Origin: Pseudomonadota bacterium
GTDB lineage: Bacteria; Pseudomonadota; Gammaproteobacteria; Burkholderiales; Burkholderiaceae_B
Direction: 5' to 3'
Assembly: GCA_023432075.1 (NCBI GenBank)
Contig: JAEYVD010000153.1
Location: forward strand, 1 to 8,517
Length of the DNA: 8,517 nucleotides
Part shown: in pieces, positions 6,730-8,517 of the stretch
Layout: the number at the start of each line of letters is the position of its first letter
How positions within the stretch are numbered: position 1 is the first letter of the stretch
Made by a program: the position numbers and the translations under genes
Notes under the pieces: model-generated
Seen by the model: only the letters and a program-made list of their open reading frames with translations
The model's database searches: none
What the model was told of the DNA's origin: nothing

Positions 6730-6763
6730 GTTATAGGTTAGCAGAAACCCGCATTCCTATAAT
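6730..6763. promoter_or_regulatory. Back-to-back -10 boxes of fumC and tsaE
   Basis: Plus strand: a perfect TATAAT at 6758-6763, 49 bp upstream of the tsaE ATG, with a poor -35 (AGGTTA, 17-bp spacer). Minus strand: TATAAC (complement of GTTATA at 6730-6735), five of six matches, 78 bp upstream of the fumC ATG, also without a good -35. The two boxes form an inverted repeat, TTATAGG (6731-6737) and CCTATAA (6756-6762). Each promoter's -35 region would overlap the other's -10, so the two could not be occupied by RNA polymerase at once. A TTTTTT run at 6790-6795 lies in the tsaE leader. Confidence 0.55.
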
Positions 6764-6812
6764 TGCTCCAAACTGTGCTCCGATCCTCGTTTTTTACCAC
6801 TCGTCCCGCGCC

Positions 6813-7352
6813 ATGTCCGCCCCCCTTGCCACCCTGACTCTGCACCTGCCCGACGAAGCCGCCACCGAGGCGCTCGCGCGCCAGTTGGCGCCGATGGTCA
6901 CCGGCGCCAAAACCGGCCTGCCAGGCGCATGTATTCATCTCCGAGGTGACCTTGGGGCAGGAAAAACGGCCTTCTCCAGGGCATTGTTGCGTGAAAGCGG
7001 CATCACAGGCCGAATCAAGAGTCCAAGCTACGCCCTGCTTGAATCCTATAAACTTTCTAACTTATACTTCTATCACCTTGATTTTTATAGATTTAGTGAT
7101 TCGCGCGAATGGTTGGACGCAGGATTTCGGGATTTACTGCGTGACGATGCGGTCGTTTTGATCGAATGGCCGGAGCGGGCAGAAGGTCTTTTGCCCCCGC
7201 CGGACCTGCTGATCTGCCTTGCCTATGCAGGCGACGGACGTGACGCCACCCTGACCGCGTACACCGCCCGAGGACAAACATGGTTGAACGCGATTGTCCC
7301 CCCGCCCCTGACGGCGCCCTCCCCTCGGCAGGCGCCACCCGCCGACGCCTGA
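6813..7352 (+). CDS. tsaE: tRNA t6A37 biosynthesis ATPase TsaE
   Basis: TsaE is the small P-loop ATPase that works with TsaB and TsaD to make the N6-threonylcarbamoyladenosine base at position 37 of ANN-decoding tRNAs, an essential cytosolic step in most bacteria. The 179-aa product has the Walker A motif GDLGAGKT (45-52, Lys51, Thr52), the following IKSPSYALLESY (68-79), YHLDFYR (87-93), and the EWPER motif (118-122). The start at 6813 gives the family's usual N-terminus (TLTLHLPDEAATEALARQLA). It has no Shine-Dalgarno, and an in-frame TTG at 6714 would lie upstream of the predicted promoter. The last 20 or so residues are proline-rich, beyond the usual length of about 150-160, and are encoded where the gene overlaps the amidase start. 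Codons for residues 77-96 are strikingly AT-rich (see findings). It is probably co-transcribed with the amidase. Confidence 0.94.
   Translation: MSAPLATLTLHLPDEAATEALARQLAPMVTGAKTGLPGACIHLRGDLGAGKTAFSRALLRESGITGRIKSPSYALLESYKLSNLYFYHLDFYRFSDSREWLDAGFRDLLRDDAVVLIEWPERAEGLLPPPDLLICLAYAGDGRDATLTAYTARGQTWLNAIVPPPLTAPSPRQAPPADA
7039..7068 (+). promoter_or_regulatory. Candidate internal promoter in tsaE for the amidase gene
   Basis: TTGAAT (7039-7044, first four -35 bases match) and TATACT (7063-7068, five of six -10 matches) are separated by 18 bp inside an AT-rich part of tsaE. A start near 7075 would give the amidase mRNA a leader of about 200 nt. The -10-like TATAAA (7047-7052) lies in the same patch. 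Promoter-like hexamers are expected wherever DNA is AT-rich, so this is a candidate only. Confidence 0.35.
7041..7100. other. Low-GC patch (25% G+C) inside tsaE
   Basis: Only 15 of these 60 bases are G or C, against strongly GC-rich DNA in most of the rest of the window. In the tsaE frame it encodes ESYKLSNLYFYHLDFYRFSD, using codons such as TTA, AGA, AGT, CTT and TTT that are rare in such genomes. The reading frame and the conserved TsaE motif YHLDFYR are intact, so it is not an insertion that breaks the gene. Milder AT enrichment continues to about 7200. Confidence 0.85.
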
Positions 7353-8517
7353 TCAGCGTCGCCGCCACGCTGCTCGTCCTGCCGGTCGTGCCGCGGCTGG
7401 CGCAGGCCGCCACGATCCTGGCCGTACGGACCTGGCCTGCCGACGAATACACCCGCGTCACGCTGGAACTGGACAGCGAACTCAAGGCTGAACAGTTCAC
7501 GCTGGAAAATCCCCACCGCCTGGTGGTCGACATCGAGGGACTGACCCTCAGCGCGGCCTTGAACGACCTGGTCTCCAAGGTCCGGCCCGACGATCCCTAC
7601 ATCCAGAGCCTGCGCGTGGCGCAGAACCGCCCGAACGTGGTGCGGCTGGTGTTCGATCTGAAGCAGCCCGTGGCGCCGCAGGTGTTCACGCTCAAGCCCG
7701 TCGCCGACTACCAGTACCGTTTGGTGCTGGACCTGTACCCCAAGATTGCCCAGGATCCGCTGATCGCGATCCTGAACAAGTCCAGCGGTCCTGATGTGGA
7801 CGATCCGCTGGCGCGCATCCTGGAAGACATCCAACGCAACCCGGTGACCCGCGCGGATCCGCCCGAGCCGCCCCGCGTGCGTGGCCAGCAGCCCGCGCCC
7901 GCCCTGCCGACCCCGCCCAAGCCCCCTGCCACCGCCAGCCGCGGCAAGCCGCGCATGCTGACCATCGCGCTGGACCCCGGCCACGGCGGCGAAGACCCGG
8001 GCGCCATCGGCAAATCCGGCCTGCGCGAGAAAGACGTGGTGCTGCGCATTGCGCGGCGCCTGAAGTCGCTGATCGACAGCCAGCCGTACATGCGCGCCTA
8101 CCTGACGCGAGACGACGATTACTTCGTGCCCTTGCACGTGCGCGTGCAGAAGGCGCGCCGGGTGCATGCGGACCTGTTCATCTCCATCCACGCGGACGCC
8201 TGGGTCAAGCCCACGGCCAACGGCTCGTCGGTCTTCGCACTGTCCCAGCGCGGCGCCACCAGCGCGCAGGCCCGTTGGATGGCCGACAAGGAAAACGCGG
8301 CCGACCTGATCGGCGGCGTCAACCTGGGCAGCCATGACCGCCAGGTCGCCAAGGTGCTGCTGGACCTGTCCACCACGGCCCAGATCAATGACTCGCTCAA
8401 GGTCGGCAACGCCTTCCTGGACGAGATCAAGAAGATCAACCGCCTGCACAAGAACAGCGTCGAACAGGCCGGCTTTGCCGTGCTGAAGGCGCCGGACATT
8501 CCGTCGGTGCTGGTCGA
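7280..8517 (+). CDS. amiC: N-acetylmuramoyl-L-alanine amidase (AmiC/AmiB type), 3' end outside window
   Basis: This zinc amidase cuts the bond between N-acetylmuramic acid and L-alanine in peptidoglycan and splits the septum for daughter-cell separation. The visible 412 residues begin with a Tat-like signal (TRRRLISVAATLLVLP, 20-35; likely cleavage after AQA at 43). An AMIN domain (about 46-152) for septal targeting follows, then a proline-rich linker (about 190-225) and an Amidase_3 catalytic domain from about 226. Zinc ligands are His235 (LDPGHGGEDPG), Glu250 (LREKD) and His304 (SIHAD). Residues about 335-390 (NAADLIGGVNLG and the helix after it) match the insert that forms the autoinhibitory helix in AmiB/AmiC. 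The window ends after SVLV, just as the codon for the last conserved active-site Glu begins. GAGG six bases upstream supports the ATG, which lies inside tsaE (73-bp overlap, different frame). The tsaE neighbour matches the E. coli amiB locus, while the Tat signal is AmiC-like, so the symbol is tentative. mutL is expected next. Confidence 0.94.
   Translation, partial: MVERDCPPAPDGALPSAGATRRRLISVAATLLVLPVVPRLAQAATILAVRTWPADEYTRVTLELDSELKAEQFTLENPHRLVVDIEGLTLSAALNDLVSKVRPDDPYIQSLRVAQNRPNVVRLVFDLKQPVAPQVFTLKPVADYQYRLVLDLYPKIAQDPLIAILNKSSGPDVDDPLARILEDIQRNPVTRADPPEPPRVRGQQPAPALPTPPKPPATASRGKPRMLTIALDPGHGGEDPGAIGKSGLREKDVVLRIARRLKSLIDSQPYMRAYLTRDDDYFVPLHVRVQKARRVHADLFISIHADAWVKPTANGSSVFALSQRGATSAQARWMADKENAADLIGGVNLGSHDRQVAKVLLDLSTTAQINDSLKVGNAFLDEIKKINRLHKNSVEQAGFAVLKAPDIPSVLV

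Noticed and set aside
6714..6812. 33-codon extension of TsaE from a TTG
   Set aside because: It lies across the predicted tsaE promoter, and the TsaE family homology begins at the Met at 6813.
7223..8449. 408-codon minus-strand frame opposite the amidase gene
   Set aside because: It is a shadow of the amidase frame, which itself has a signal peptide, an AMIN domain and zinc ligands.
1..8517. Mobile element, CRISPR array, toxin–antitoxin, phage-defence or biosynthetic cluster
   Set aside because: There are no transposase, integrase, spaced direct-repeat array, tRNA or small paired toxin-like genes; all clear genes belong to common chromosomal families.

Overview
The window is ordinary high-GC chromosomal DNA from a betaproteobacterium, most likely Burkholderiales, family Alcaligenaceae (Achromobacter or Bordetella). 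The evidence is the heavy G/C third-position bias, an orphan Bug-type (TctC) periplasmic receptor, a class II fumarase, and a tsaE–amidase pair. The genus is inferred from gene content and style, not from a database match.

Layout, left to right. (1) A GC-rich hairpin (33-72) lies downstream of a minus-strand gamma-glutamyltranspeptidase gene (ggt, 79-1839). (2) A 127-bp divergent intergenic region carries a perfect 14-bp palindrome; it separates ggt from a plus-strand LysR-type regulator (1967-2902). (3) The lysR stop codon sits inside a degenerate 13-bp tandem repeat, followed by a strong terminator hairpin for the converging bug gene (3057-4049, minus). (4) A 241-bp divergent region with two sets of direct repeats separates bug from an AEC-family transporter gene (4291-5187, plus). 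(5) That gene converges on fumC (5254-6651, minus), with a textbook terminator for fumC in between. (6) fumC and tsaE (6813-7352, plus) are divergent, and their predicted -10 boxes are only 22 bp apart. (7) tsaE overlaps by 73 bp, out of frame, the start of an N-acetylmuramoyl-L-alanine amidase gene (7280 to the window edge).

How the genes may work together. GGT, the Bug receptor and the AEC carrier suggest a loose theme of periplasmic peptide/organic-acid handling and transport, with the LysR protein as the obvious candidate regulator of ggt. No operon ties them together, so this is inference only. fumC is central metabolism (TCA cycle). tsaE (tRNA t6A37 synthesis) followed by a cell-wall amidase matches the widely conserved tsaE–amiB/amiC(–mutL) arrangement.

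I found no previously undescribed multi-gene system. The points most worth checking are small-scale: a 60-bp stretch of 25% GC with rare codons inside tsaE that contains a candidate promoter for the amidase gene; the overprinted tsaE/amidase junction; the tandem repeat over the lysR stop that puts TGA in all three frames; and the candidate operators in the two divergent regions upstream of ggt and bug.
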